Source: Sphingobium sp. CAP-1 (GTDB lineage: Bacteria > Pseudomonadota > Alphaproteobacteria > Sphingomonadales > Sphingomonadaceae). From it: a stretch of 64,000 bases of DNA. Made by a program: the position numbers and the translations under genes. Every line of letters starts with the position of its first letter. Position 1 is the stretch's first letter. The notes beneath the pieces were generated by a model that worked only from the letters and a program-made list of their open reading frames with translations, searched no databases and was not told where the DNA came from. The stretch covers positions 1,178,001 through 1,242,000 of the forward strand of contig NZ_CP046252.1 in assembly GCF_009720145.1 (NCBI RefSeq). Direction: 5' to 3'. This document shows, piece after piece, positions 45,372 to 53,773 of this stretch.

Positions 45372-48300
45372 ATGACCAAGATCAGCGGCATCAGCCGCCG
45401 CGAAGCGATCGCGGCGGGCGGGATCGGCTTGCTCGCGGCGGGGAGCGCCGGATCGGTGGCGCAAAGCCCCGGCGCGCCCGCTGCGGGCAAGGAGACGCTG
45501 GTGACGGTCGAGGACTGCACCAATGTCGCCCTGACCCTGTCGCCGGACGGGCAGCGCATCGCCTTCGACCTGCTGGGCATATTATGGACCCTGCCGGTCG
45601 GCGGCGGCCCCCTGAAGCGGCTGACCGGCGATTTCGACGATCTCGCCCAGCCCGACTGGTCGCCCGACGGGTCGCGCATCGCCTTCCAATCCTATCGCAG
45701 CGGCCATTTCCATATCTGGTCGGTGGCGGCGGACGGCGGCGCGCTGGTTCAGCTTAGCGACGGGCTGTGCGACGACCGCGAACCGCGCTGGTCGCCCGAT
45801 GGCCGGACGATCGCCTTTTCCAGCGACCGGGCGGAGGGACGCTACGCCATCTATCTGCTCGATGTGGCGAGCGGCACGGTCACGCCGCTGTCAAAGGGCG
45901 CGACCAACGACAGCGAACCGGCCTGGTCGCGGGACGGCAAGACGATCGCCTATATCGCGGGCGGCACGAAGCTGGTCACGGTCGATGTCGCGAGCGGCGC
46001 GATAACGGAGGTTGCCACCGTCCCGCCCTCGCCCGATCGCTTCAATCCTTCCGCGATTCAGGCGCCGGCCTTCGCCCCGGACGGCACGATCGCCTATACC
46101 CGCGTCCAGCCCGGATCGCTGACACTGGTGCTGGGCGACAGGGATATTGTCGCGGGCGAGGATCTCTACCCCTTCCGCCCCGCCTTCACGCCGGACGGCG
46201 CGATCCTCTATGGATCGGGCGGCAAGCTGCGCAGCCTCAAGGGCGGCAAGGCGTCGGTCATCCCCTTCACGACGCAGGTGCCGGTCACGACGCCCAGCTA
46301 CACCAGGAAAGCGCGCGACTTCACCTCGACCGCGCCAAAGCCCGTGGTCGGCATCGCCGCGCCGATGCTGTCGCCCGACGGCCGCAGCATCGTCTTTGCC
46401 GCGCTCAACGACATCTACCTGCTGCCGATCGGCGGCGCGCCGAAAAAGATCGTTGGCGACCCCTTCCACAAATGTGACCCTGCCTGGTCGCCCGATGGCC
46501 GGACGATCGCCTATTCGTCCGACCGGGGCGGCACGCTCGACCTGTGGCTGCATGATGTCAAAAGCGGCAAGGACCGGCAACTGACCAACATCCCCGACAA
46601 GGCGGTTGCCTGGGGAAGCTGGTCACAAGACGGCAGGCAAATCGCCTTTCTCGACCAGGACGGCGCGCTGCATACGGTCGAGGTGGCGACCGGCACGGTA
46701 ACGAAACGCTTCGACGCCATCTGGGAGCCGGGCCGGCCGAGCTTCGGCCCCGATGGCAAGAGCATCGCCTATGCCGCCTTCAAGCCCGTCACCGGCCGCT
46801 ATCGCGAGGGGGCAAGCCAGATATTGACCGTCGACCTCGCCACCGGGAAAGGCACATACCGCCCGGTGTTCGAGGGCAAGTCGCTCGGCACGCGGGGTCA
46901 TGACGGGCCGGTCTGGTCGCCCGATGGCACGCGCATGGCCTTCGTCTTCGCCTCCACTTTGTGGGTCGTGCCGGTCGCGCCCGATGGCAGTTTCACCGGC
47001 GCACCCAGACAGATCACCACCGAAGTCACCGACGCGCCAAGCTGGAGCGGCGACAGCAGCAAGCTGCTCTACCTCAGCAACGGCAGGCTGCGCATCGTGC
47101 CGGCGAGCGGCGGCGCGGCGCAGACCGTGCCGTGCCGCCTGACATGGGCCAATGCGAAACCGGCCGGCCGCACGATCATCCGCGCGGGCAAAGTCTGGGA
47201 CGCGCTGTCGCCCGATTACAGGCGCGACGTGGATGTCGTGCTGGACGGCAATCTGGTGCGCGGCGTCGAGCCGCGCGGCGCGGGCACATCCGACGCCAAC
47301 GCAAAGGTCATCGACGCGCCCGACCTGACGCTGATGCCCGGCCTGATCGACATGCACACCCACCGGCAGATGGCGGGCTATGGCTATGGCGACCGGATGG
47401 GGCGGCTGTGGCTGGCGATGGGGATCACGGCAACGCGATCGCCCGGCTGCCCGGCCTATCATATGGTCGAGGACCGGGAGGCGATCCAGAGCGGCCAGCG
47501 CATCGCCGCGCGCCATTATGCCACCGGCGAAGCGATCGACGGCGGGCGCATCTTCTATAATTTCATGCGCCCCGTCACCGAACCGGGGCAGATGGCGCTG
47601 GAACTGGAGCGGGCGAAGGCGCTCGATTACGACATGGTGAAAACCTATGTCCGGCTGCGCCACGACATCCAGAAGGAAGTGGTCGACGCTTCCCACAAGA
47701 TGGGGATGCATTTGTCATCCCATTATCACTACCCCGCGCTGCACAGCGGCATGGATTGCATGGAACATACCGGCGCGACCAACCGCTATGGCTATTCGCG
47801 CACCATCACCTCGCTGGGCGGCGGCTATCATGACGTGAACGACCTGTTCGCGGCGGCGAAGGCCGGGCGCACACCGACCCTGTTCGCGGCGACCGCCCTG
47901 CTGGGACTGGACGACGGCTTCACCCGCGATCCCCGGATCACGACTCTCTATCCCAAATGGGAATATGACAAGCTGCTGGCGCGGGTGAAGGCGATGAGCG
48001 GCGACGGTGGCAAGCCGATGCTCGCATCGCTGGAGCGGCAGGTCGAGCAGATCAAAATGACGCTGGCGGCAGGGTGGCATCCCTTTTCCGGCACCGATGC
48101 GCCGATCGACCTGACCGCGATCAGCCTGCACCTCAACCTGCGCGGCATGGTGAAATATGGCGTCTCGCCCTATGAGGCGCTGCTGATGACGACGCGCTGG
48201 AGCGGCGAATTTCTGGGCGAGCCGGTCGGCCGGATCGCGCGCGGGATGCTGGCCGACCTGATCCTGGTGGAAGGCGATCCGCTGAAGGATGTCGCCGCCG

Positions 48301-48512
48301 TCGCCAATGTGCGGCAGGTGGTGGCGAACGGGGTCGTCCACACGCCTGAGGCGTTGATGGCGCCCTTCGCCACCGCTCAGCCGCAGGCGGCGGAGTCCCG
48401 GATGCTGCCGATGCTGGCCGACGCGCATCAGCATTTTTGGTGGCATGACGCCGCCTATGTCGAAAGCAGCCGCGCGGCCTGTTGCGCGGGCCATGCCGTG
48501 GCGCATGTGTAG
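45372..48512 (+). CDS. Exported beta-propeller/amidohydrolase fusion protein
   Basis: A 1046-residue protein. The N-terminus SRREAIAAGGIGLLAAG resembles a twin-arginine signal. Residues about 50-600 contain TolB/PD40 propeller repeats (LSPDGQRIAFD, WSPDGSRIAFQS, WSPDGRTIAFSSD, WSPDGRTIAYSSD). The C-terminal amidohydrolase has His662 and His664 (DMHTHRQ), later HYHYPALHSGMDCMEHTG and Asp909 (SGTDAP). It likely hydrolyses an amide or cyclic bond in the periplasm, perhaps of a ligand imported by the receptor gene six bases upstream. Confidence 0.87.
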   Translation: MTKISGISRREAIAAGGIGLLAAGSAGSVAQSPGAPAAGKETLVTVEDCTNVALTLSPDGQRIAFDLLGILWTLPVGGGPLKRLTGDFDDLAQPDWSPDGSRIAFQSYRSGHFHIWSVAADGGALVQLSDGLCDDREPRWSPDGRTIAFSSDRAEGRYAIYLLDVASGTVTPLSKGATNDSEPAWSRDGKTIAYIAGGTKLVTVDVASGAITEVATVPPSPDRFNPSAIQAPAFAPDGTIAYTRVQPGSLTLVLGDRDIVAGEDLYPFRPAFTPDGAILYGSGGKLRSLKGGKASVIPFTTQVPVTTPSYTRKARDFTSTAPKPVVGIAAPMLSPDGRSIVFAALNDIYLLPIGGAPKKIVGDPFHKCDPAWSPDGRTIAYSSDRGGTLDLWLHDVKSGKDRQLTNIPDKAVAWGSWSQDGRQIAFLDQDGALHTVEVATGTVTKRFDAIWEPGRPSFGPDGKSIAYAAFKPVTGRYREGASQILTVDLATGKGTYRPVFEGKSLGTRGHDGPVWSPDGTRMAFVFASTLWVVPVAPDGSFTGAPRQITTEVTDAPSWSGDSSKLLYLSNGRLRIVPASGGAAQTVPCRLTWANAKPAGRTIIRAGKVWDALSPDYRRDVDVVLDGNLVRGVEPRGAGTSDANAKVIDAPDLTLMPGLIDMHTHRQMAGYGYGDRMGRLWLAMGITATRSPGCPAYHMVEDREAIQSGQRIAARHYATGEAIDGGRIFYNFMRPVTEPGQMALELERAKALDYDMVKTYVRLRHDIQKEVVDASHKMGMHLSSHYHYPALHSGMDCMEHTGATNRYGYSRTITSLGGGYHDVNDLFAAAKAGRTPTLFAATALLGLDDGFTRDPRITTLYPKWEYDKLLARVKAMSGDGGKPMLASLERQVEQIKMTLAAGWHPFSGTDAPIDLTAISLHLNLRGMVKYGVSPYEALLMTTRWSGEFLGEPVGRIARGMLADLILVEGDPLKDVAAVANVRQVVANGVVHTPEALMAPFATAQPQAAESRMLPMLADAHQHFWWHDAAYVESSRAACCAGHAVAHV

Positions 48513-48521
48513 ACTATAGCG

Positions 48522-48595
48522 GTCCGTGCTCCCGCGCAGGCGGGAGCCCAGTTGAGAGGTTGGAACTGGGTTCCCGCCTGCGCGGGAACACGGAC
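48522..48595. repeat. Long palindromic intergenic repeat (REP-like)
   Basis: Two 32-base arms (48522-48553 and 48564-48595) are inverted copies with only two mismatches, which would still allow G-U pairs in RNA. The 10-base loop is GAGAGGTTGG. The core CCCGCGCAGGCGGGA is itself palindromic. It sits between convergent genes and may terminate both transcripts. Dispersed repeats of this look are common in sphingomonads; copy number could not be checked. Confidence 0.8.
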
Positions 48596-48599
48596 AACT

Positions 48600-49289
48600 C
48601 TAGCGCCACCCCTTCGCCTGCGCCGCCTTCTCGCCCGCCGCATCCGCCGGCGCGCCGTCGATCAGCGCGTCGACCGTCGCCATGACGCGGGCATCGGCGG
48701 AGGATGCCTGCCGATAGACAGTTTCCGGCCCCGCGCCGGGGAGCGCCTGCTGCACCTGCCAGCCCGCGCCCTCACGGCAAGCGACGCCGGCCACCGCGCC
48801 GTCGAAGCTGCGGCACCAGCCGCCGCCCTTGCGCTGGAAACTCACACCGATGCGGATCGCCGCGCCATCCTGCGCCGAGGCAAGCTGGGTGTCGAGCGCC
48901 TTGCCCAGCGCGCCCTGCGCCACCATGACGCCGTCCTGCACGCCGATCGGCCCGGCATCCCCGCCCGACAGGCGCCCGATCCCCAGACCCAGCACCAGGC
49001 TGGCCGCGATCGCGCCGCCCGTCGCCCAATGGCGCCAGCGCGGGGCGGGCCGCGCCAGCGACACGACCGTCGCGCTATCCTCCAGCAAGGCGCGCAGCCG
49101 CGCCGGCACCGGCTCATCCGCCAGCGGCGCATAATGGCCGCTCAGCCGGTCGCGCAACCGGCGGTGCATCGCCAGCCGCTCCGCCAGCGCGGGATCATCC
49201 GCGACCGCGCGCTCCACCCGCCGCCGGTTCACCTCGTCCAGTTCGCCGTCGACCAGCGCGATCAGCATGGCTTCGTCAATCTGGCTCAT
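48600..49289 (-). CDS. Anti-sigma factor, membrane-bound
   Basis: A 229-residue protein. The cytoplasmic N-terminus (QIDEAMLIALVDGELDEVNRR) matches the anti-sigma domain helix; one membrane helix (ATGGAIAASLVLGLGIG) lies at about 89-106; the rest is periplasmic. Its start overlaps the sigma-factor stop (ATGA), so it is the cognate anti-sigma factor. No zinc-binding HxxxCxxC motif is visible. Confidence 0.85.
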   Translation of the reverse strand: MSQIDEAMLIALVDGELDEVNRRRVERAVADDPALAERLAMHRRLRDRLSGHYAPLADEPVPARLRALLEDSATVVSLARPAPRWRHWATGGAIAASLVLGLGIGRLSGGDAGPIGVQDGVMVAQGALGKALDTQLASAQDGAAIRIGVSFQRKGGGWCRSFDGAVAGVACREGAGWQVQQALPGAGPETVYRQASSADARVMATVDALIDGAPADAAGEKAAQAKGWR

Positions 49290-49774
49290 GCCGCTTCTCC
49301 CATCAACTCAATCAGTGCGCCGCGACCGCGCACCAGCCGCGATGTCAGCGTGCCCATCGGTATGCCCAGTATCTGCGCCGCCTCCTTGTAGGATAGTCCC
49401 TCCACCAGCACGAGCGCGATCGCCTCGCGCTGTTCCTCCGGCAAGGCCTGCATCGCGCGGTCGACATCGGACAAAGTGACATGCGCCTCTATATCGCGAT
49501 CACCGGCATGGCCTATCGCCGCGCCGGCCTCTTCGGGGGCGAAGGTTCGGGCGGCGCGCTGGCGCGCGCGCGCCTCGTCGATCCACAGATTGCGCATGAT
49601 CCGATACATCCAGCTATCGAGACGAGTGCCCGGCTGCCACTGGTCGCGCGCCTTCAGGCCGCGCTCCAGCGCCGCCTGGCACAGATCGTCGCCATCGGCG
49701 CGGTCCCGCGACAGGCTGGCGGCGAAACGCCGCAGTCTGGGCAGGATCGCCAGCAGGTCGCGTTCGAAAGACAT
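49286..49774 (-). CDS. ECF RNA polymerase sigma factor
   Basis: A 162-residue sigma factor. Region 2 contains DGDDLCQAALERGLKAR and WMYRIMRNLWIDEARARQR; region 4 contains LPEEQREAIALVLVEGLSYKEAA. I chose the ATG at 49774 over a GTG two codons earlier. It is cotranscribed with the anti-sigma factor and divergent from a subtilase gene across a dyad-rich region. The trigger is unknown; the subtilase may be a target or part of signalling. Confidence 0.92.
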   Translation of the reverse strand: MSFERDLLAILPRLRRFAASLSRDRADGDDLCQAALERGLKARDQWQPGTRLDSWMYRIMRNLWIDEARARQRAARTFAPEEAGAAIGHAGDRDIEAHVTLSDVDRAMQALPEEQREAIALVLVEGLSYKEAAQILGIPMGTLTSRLVRGRGALIELMGEAA

Positions 49775-49782
49775 TGCCACTC

Positions 49783-49841
49783 CGTCTCATGGGGGTTCGC
49801 GGATGAAACGCCCCGGCCCGCACGTTTAATCCCGTGAGACG
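49783..49841. promoter_or_regulatory. Divergent promoter region with two interrupted dyads
   Basis: CGTCTCATGGG at 49783-49793 is inverted as CCCGTGAGACG at 49831-49841 (10 of 11 match). Inside lie TGAAACG at 49804-49810 and CGTTTAA at 49823-49829, another inverted pair. These AAAC and CGT elements look like ECF promoter parts facing both ways, so the sigma factor may drive its own operon and the subtilase. Spacing is not the textbook 16-17 bases, so this is a guess. Confidence 0.45.
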
Positions 49842-49905
49842 CAAGACAAAGGGACATTTTTTCGCAATGGATGATTTTGCAGGCGAAAGGATCGGTGAAA
49901 GCGAC

Positions 49906-51120
49906 ATGAGGATGACACGCCCCTGGATGATCGCGGGGCTGATGCTGATCGCGCCAGCCCCCGCGCCGGCGCAATTGCTGGCCCCGGTGGGACAGGTCGT
50001 GCCGGAGCTGCTGAACCGGGTCGAGGGCGCGGTGGACGCGACCGGCCTCGATCGCCTGTCCCCCGCCCGCCTGGCCGACCGGCTGGCGGCGGTCAGGGCG
50101 GCACGGATCGACAGGCTGCTACGCGACCATGGCGACCGGATCGAGCTGGACGACCGGCGCGAACCGGCGCGGCGCGGCGTCATCCTGCTGACCGGGGCGG
50201 ATGCGGCCGCGATCGATGCGCTGCGCGCCGCCGGCTATGACGTAGAGAGCGAGACGGTCGAGGGGCTGGACCTGCCGCTTACCCGCCTCAGCGCGCCCAA
50301 AGGCCGCAGCCTGACGCGGGCGCTGCGCGAGGTGCGCAAACTCGCCCCCCGCGCGCAGGCGAGCGCGGACAATCTCTATTTTCCGAGCGGCGCGGCGCTG
50401 GCTTTGACCTCCGGCGCACTCGCCACCGGCCGGGTCGAGGGGCGCGCCGCCGGGCTGATCGACGGCGGCGTCGCACGCCACCCGGCGCTCGGCGGCCCGA
50501 TCGAACAGCGCGGCTTTGCCGAAGGCGCGCCGCGCGCCAGCGCCCATGGCACCGCCGTCGCCTCGCTCATCAGCGGGGACGGCATGGTCAAGGGCGCGGC
50601 GCCCGGCGCGCCGCTGCTGGTCGCCGATGTCTATGGCGGCGATCCGGCGGGCGGCGGCGCGTTCGCGCTGGTCCGGGCGCTGGGCTGGATGGCGGCGCGC
50701 GGCGTGCGGGTCGTGACGGTCAGTCTGGTCGGCCCGGCCAATCCGCTGCTCGATGGCGCGATCCGGCTGGCGCGCGACAGGGGCGTCACGGTCGTCGCGG
50801 CGGTCGGCAATGACGGCCCCGCCGCGCCACCCGCTTACCCCGCCTCCTATCCCGGCGTGATCGCCGTCACGGGCCTGGACGGACGCGGACGCCTGTTGCC
50901 AGAGGCCGGTCGGGCGCTCCATGTCGATTTCGCCGCACCGGGGGCGGACATGCAGGCGGCGACCCTCAGCGGTGGCAAAGGCGCGGTGCGCGGCACCAGC
51001 TTCGCCGCGCCGCTGGTCGCCGGTCGCCTGTTCGCGCGCGGATCGATCGATGCGCTGCGCACCGAAACGGTCCGGGGAAAGCCACCCGTCCTGTGCGGCA
51101 CATGCAGAAATAATGATTGA
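49906..51120 (+). CDS. S8 family serine peptidase (subtilase)
   Basis: About 404 residues from the ATG at 49906, chosen because a signal peptide (MRMTRPWMIAGLMLIAPAPA) begins there; an ATG 13 codons earlier is possible. The catalytic triad is Asp186 (GLIDGGVARH), His214 (SAHGTAVASL) and Ser365 (GTSFAAPLVAG), all present. The N-terminal 120 residues act as prodomain. It is exported to the periplasm or surface. Divergence from sigma and anti-sigma genes suggests coregulation. Confidence 0.9.
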   Translation: MRMTRPWMIAGLMLIAPAPAPAQLLAPVGQVVPELLNRVEGAVDATGLDRLSPARLADRLAAVRAARIDRLLRDHGDRIELDDRREPARRGVILLTGADAAAIDALRAAGYDVESETVEGLDLPLTRLSAPKGRSLTRALREVRKLAPRAQASADNLYFPSGAALALTSGALATGRVEGRAAGLIDGGVARHPALGGPIEQRGFAEGAPRASAHGTAVASLISGDGMVKGAAPGAPLLVADVYGGDPAGGGAFALVRALGWMAARGVRVVTVSLVGPANPLLDGAIRLARDRGVTVVAAVGNDGPAAPPAYPASYPGVIAVTGLDGRGRLLPEAGRALHVDFAAPGADMQAATLSGGKGAVRGTSFAAPLVAGRLFARGSIDALRTETVRGKPPVLCGTCRNND

Positions 51121-51219
51121 ATTTCAGTATATTGAAAGAAATTTCAGCGCGCCGGGATGAAAGCACACCGCCCTCCCGTTCTCCTTGCATCCTATCGATA
51201 TGCATCAAGGAGAAGCACG

Positions 51220-51876
51220 ATGAAAACCAGGTTTCTGATTGCCGCCACCTGCCTCGCCATGCTCGGCACCGCCCCCGCCTCAGCCCAGTTGCTGGGTGGC
51301 GGCGGTCTGGGTGGATCGTTGGGCGGCGCACTGGGTGGATCGGCCGGCGGCCTTGGCGGGTCGCTGGGCGGCACGCTGGGTGGCCGGGGCGCGCTCGACC
51401 GCAGCGTCGATCTCGACAATGGCAGCGTCAGCACCCGCGCCCATGGCCATGGCCGCAGTTCGGCCGACGGCAGCGTGACCCGCACCGGCAAAAGCCGCAG
51501 CGCGTCGGGATCAGCCAATGGATCAGGCAGCGCCGGCCTGTCGGTCGACACGCTGGGCGTGAATGACGCCCGCAGCGCCGCCAGCGGCGCGCAGGATGCG
51601 GTCGGCGCTGTCCGGGATCAGGCCGGTGCCACCGCCGGCGCGGCGCGCAATCGCGCCGCCAGCACCGCCATGGCCGCGCAGGACCGCGCCGCCACGGCGG
51701 TCGGCAACGCCCGCAGTCGCGCATCGGGCGCGGCCAGCGCCGCCGGCTCGGCGGCGGGCAACGCAACCGGCGCGCTCGACAATGCCGCCTCGGTCAACGC
51801 CAGCGGCCAATTGTCGGGCAGCGGTCAGGGTTCGGCTTCGACGACGCCCTCGACCCCGGATCAGGCGGAGGATTGA
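51220..51876 (+). CDS. Exported low-complexity Gly/Ala/Ser protein
   Basis: A 218-residue protein not recognised as a family. The ATG at 51220 follows AAGGAG and gives a signal peptide (MKTRFLIAATCLAMLGTAPASA). The mature protein has a Gly/Leu repeat (LGGSLGGALGG type), then GSASGS-type stretches and Ala-rich helical repeats (ARNRAAST, AQDRAATAVGNARSRAS). It may be a surface or structural protein. It ends before a strong bidirectional hairpin. Confidence 0.75.
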   Translation: MKTRFLIAATCLAMLGTAPASAQLLGGGGLGGSLGGALGGSAGGLGGSLGGTLGGRGALDRSVDLDNGSVSTRAHGHGRSSADGSVTRTGKSRSASGSANGSGSAGLSVDTLGVNDARSAASGAQDAVGAVRDQAGATAGAARNRAASTAMAAQDRAATAVGNARSRASGAASAAGSAAGNATGALDNAASVNASGQLSGSGQGSASTTPSTPDQAED

Positions 51877-51931
51877 CCCCCGTAGGAGCAGGCGACGCAA
51901 GCCCCCGCAGCCGCCCGCTTCCCCGCCTGAA

Positions 51932-51963
51932 AGGCCGGCGATCCACCCCCGGATCGCCGGCCT
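51932..51963. terminator. Bidirectional hairpin between convergent genes
   Basis: A perfect 13-bp stem, AGGCCGGCGATCC at 51932-51944 with GGATCGCCGGCCT at 51951-51963, encloses loop ACCCCC. It lies between the low-complexity protein gene and the pentapeptide gene, which converge here. CATCTTT follows on the plus side. Confidence 0.72.
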
Positions 51964-51971
51964 CATCTTTG

Positions 51972-52661
51972 TCAGCGCACGTTGAGGCCCAGTTCGCCCA
52001 GCAATTGCCCCGCCTGCTCGCGCGAAATGGTCGCGCCGCGAAACAGGCCGGCATTGACCAGCCGCAGCCCGCCAAGGTCCGCCCCGCGCAGATCCGCCCC
52101 ATCGAAACGGCAGCCTTCCAGACTGGCGTCCCGCAGGCTGCACCCGTCAAATGCGGTCCCGCGAAAATCGCATTTGGCGAGGTCGGCCTGGGAGAAATCA
52201 ACCGCCTTCAATGACTGTTTGCGGAAGGAGAAGCCCGGCAGCCGGGCGTTGACCAGCAATGTTTCGGCGAATTGCACGTCCAGCGCGCTCGCGTCGGTCA
52301 GGTCCGCGCCGGTCAGCTTGCATCGCTCGAACCGCGCGCCGAACAGCTTGGCCCGCCGCAATACGCCATTGTTGAGATCGCAGGCGACAAACTGCGCCTC
52401 GCGCAGGTCCGCGCCGGTAAAACGCGCGAATCCGCCACGACAGGAGCGCCACTGCGACCCGTCCAGCTTTGCGCCGCTAAAATCGGTCCGCCGCATCTGG
52501 CACCGCTCGAACGTCCAGCGCGACAGATCGAGGCCGGACAGGTCCGCCTCCTCCAGATCGCAGTCGATCAGTTGCGCCGGCAATCCTCTGGCCAGCGCCG
52601 CGACATCGGCCCGGCTGAGTTGCTGGTCGCTCAGCGATCGATCGGTAAACAGATCATCCAT
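51972..52661 (-). CDS. Pentapeptide-repeat protein
   Basis: A 229-residue right-handed beta-helix protein. Pentapeptides of the A(D/N)LXX type run from residue about 35 to 210, for example LEEADLSGLDLS, RRTDFSGAKLDG, KLTGADLTDAS and GADLRGADLGGL. Such proteins can mimic DNA and protect gyrase (Qnr, MfpA) or have other scaffolding roles; nothing here proves a quinolone link. It lies downstream of ctrA on the same strand but behind a terminator. Confidence 0.87.
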   Translation of the reverse strand: MDDLFTDRSLSDQQLSRADVAALARGLPAQLIDCDLEEADLSGLDLSRWTFERCQMRRTDFSGAKLDGSQWRSCRGGFARFTGADLREAQFVACDLNNGVLRRAKLFGARFERCKLTGADLTDASALDVQFAETLLVNARLPGFSFRKQSLKAVDFSQADLAKCDFRGTAFDGCSLRDASLEGCRFDGADLRGADLGGLRLVNAGLFRGATISREQAGQLLGELGLNVR

Positions 52662-52706
52662 GGCCCTGCTCTAGCCGCAAGCCGCGCGCCGATCCAAGGG
52701 GCAAAA

Positions 52707-52744
52707 GAAAAAGGCCGGCGCCCCTTGGGGACGGCCAGCCTTTT
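52707..52744 (-). terminator. Terminator of ctrA
   Basis: An interrupted stem-loop: AAAGGCCGGC.GCCCC pairs with GGGG.CGGCC.GCCTTT around TT. On the minus strand it is followed by TTTCTTTTGCCCC, a T-rich tail. It starts about 25 bases after the ctrA stop and should end that transcript. Confidence 0.78.
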
Positions 52745-52770
52745 CATCCTCTGGAAACGGGTCAGCTAGA

Positions 52771-53478
52771 TCAGGCGACCTTGGCCTGCTCTTCCAAAAT
52801 CTCGTCCGGGTCGCGCAGCACATAGCCGCGGCCCCAGACCGTCTCGATATAATTGTCGCCGCCGCAGGCCAGCGCCAGCTTCTTGCGCAGCTTGCAGATG
52901 AACACGTCGATGATCTTGAGTTCCGGTTCGTCCATCCCGCCATAGAGATGATTGAGGAACATTTCCTTGGTCAGCGTCGTGCCCTTGCGCAGCGAGAGCA
53001 GTTCCAGCATCGCATATTCCTTGCCGGTCAGGTGGACGCGGTTGCCGTCCACCTCCACCGTCTTGGCGTCAAGGTTGACCGACAGCTTGCCGGTGCGGAT
53101 GACCGACTGCGAATGGCCCTTCGACCGGCGCACCACGGCGTGGATGCGGGCGATCAGTTCCTCGCGGTGAAAGGGCTTGGTCACATAATCGTCGGCACCG
53201 AAGCCGAAGGAGCGGACCTTGCTATCCATTTCCGAAATGCCCGACAGGATCAGCACCGGGGTCTGCACCTTGGCCGCGCGCAGCTTTTTCAGCACGTCAT
53301 AGCCGTGCATGTCGGGCAGGTTCAGGTCCAGGCAGATGATGTCATAATCATAGAGCTTGCCCAGATCGAGGCCTTCCTCGCCCAGGTCGGTCGTATAGAC
53401 GTTGAACCCCTCGGTCGTGAGCATCAGCTCGATCGCCTTGGCCGTGGTCGGTTCGTCCTCAATCAGCAGCACGCGCAT
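52771..53478 (-). CDS. ctrA: Cell-cycle response regulator CtrA
   Basis: A 235-residue OmpR-type regulator starting MRVLLIEDEP, with phosphoacceptor Asp51 (CLDLNLPDMHGYD) and a conserved Lys in YVTKPFHREEL. The winged helix carries TLTKEMFLNHLYGG and ETVWGRGYVLRD. In alphaproteobacteria CtrA controls cell-cycle, division and motility genes. About 295 bases upstream contain TTAA-type half sites consistent with autoregulation. It is strongly conserved and complete. Confidence 0.97.
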   Translation of the reverse strand: MRVLLIEDEPTTAKAIELMLTTEGFNVYTTDLGEEGLDLGKLYDYDIICLDLNLPDMHGYDVLKKLRAAKVQTPVLILSGISEMDSKVRSFGFGADDYVTKPFHREELIARIHAVVRRSKGHSQSVIRTGKLSVNLDAKTVEVDGNRVHLTGKEYAMLELLSLRKGTTLTKEMFLNHLYGGMDEPELKIIDVFICKLRKKLALACGGDNYIETVWGRGYVLRDPDEILEEQAKVA

Positions 53479-53773
53479 GTGAAGCCCCTTGTGTATCACC
53501 GTTCGGTGTGTCGCAGTCCCGTTCACCCCACCAGAACGGCTTCTGCTCCAATTCATTAACCAAAAAACTTCTGAAGGACAAAGGTTAATTTTTCGATAAC
53601 CGGCAGAAATCCACGAGTCGCGGCAATTCGAATCTGTTTACAAAGGGTTGAGGCCGAAACAGCCCATCGCGAGTCAAGACAGATTCACCCACGGAATGGC
53701 GGTTTTGCGCGCTCCATGACCCATGGCCATGAAGCTGTTAAGGAAAAATATTTCGCTAACCTTTGCGACGCGG
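53479..53773 (-). promoter_or_regulatory. ctrA promoter region with TTAA-type CtrA sites
   Basis: Gene-free region upstream of ctrA. GGTTAATTTTTCGATAACC at 53583-53601 contains TTAA-N7-ATAA, close to the CtrA consensus TTAA-N7-TTAA. Further TTAAC motifs occur at 53556-53560, 53738-53741 (TTAA) and 53774-53778. Autoregulation by CtrA is known in Caulobacter, and these sites fit it here. The precise promoter was not located. Confidence 0.55.

Noticed and set aside
51972..52661. Qnr-type quinolone resistance gene
   Set aside because: Pentapeptide repeats alone do not show gyrase protection; no Qnr-specific loops could be identified.
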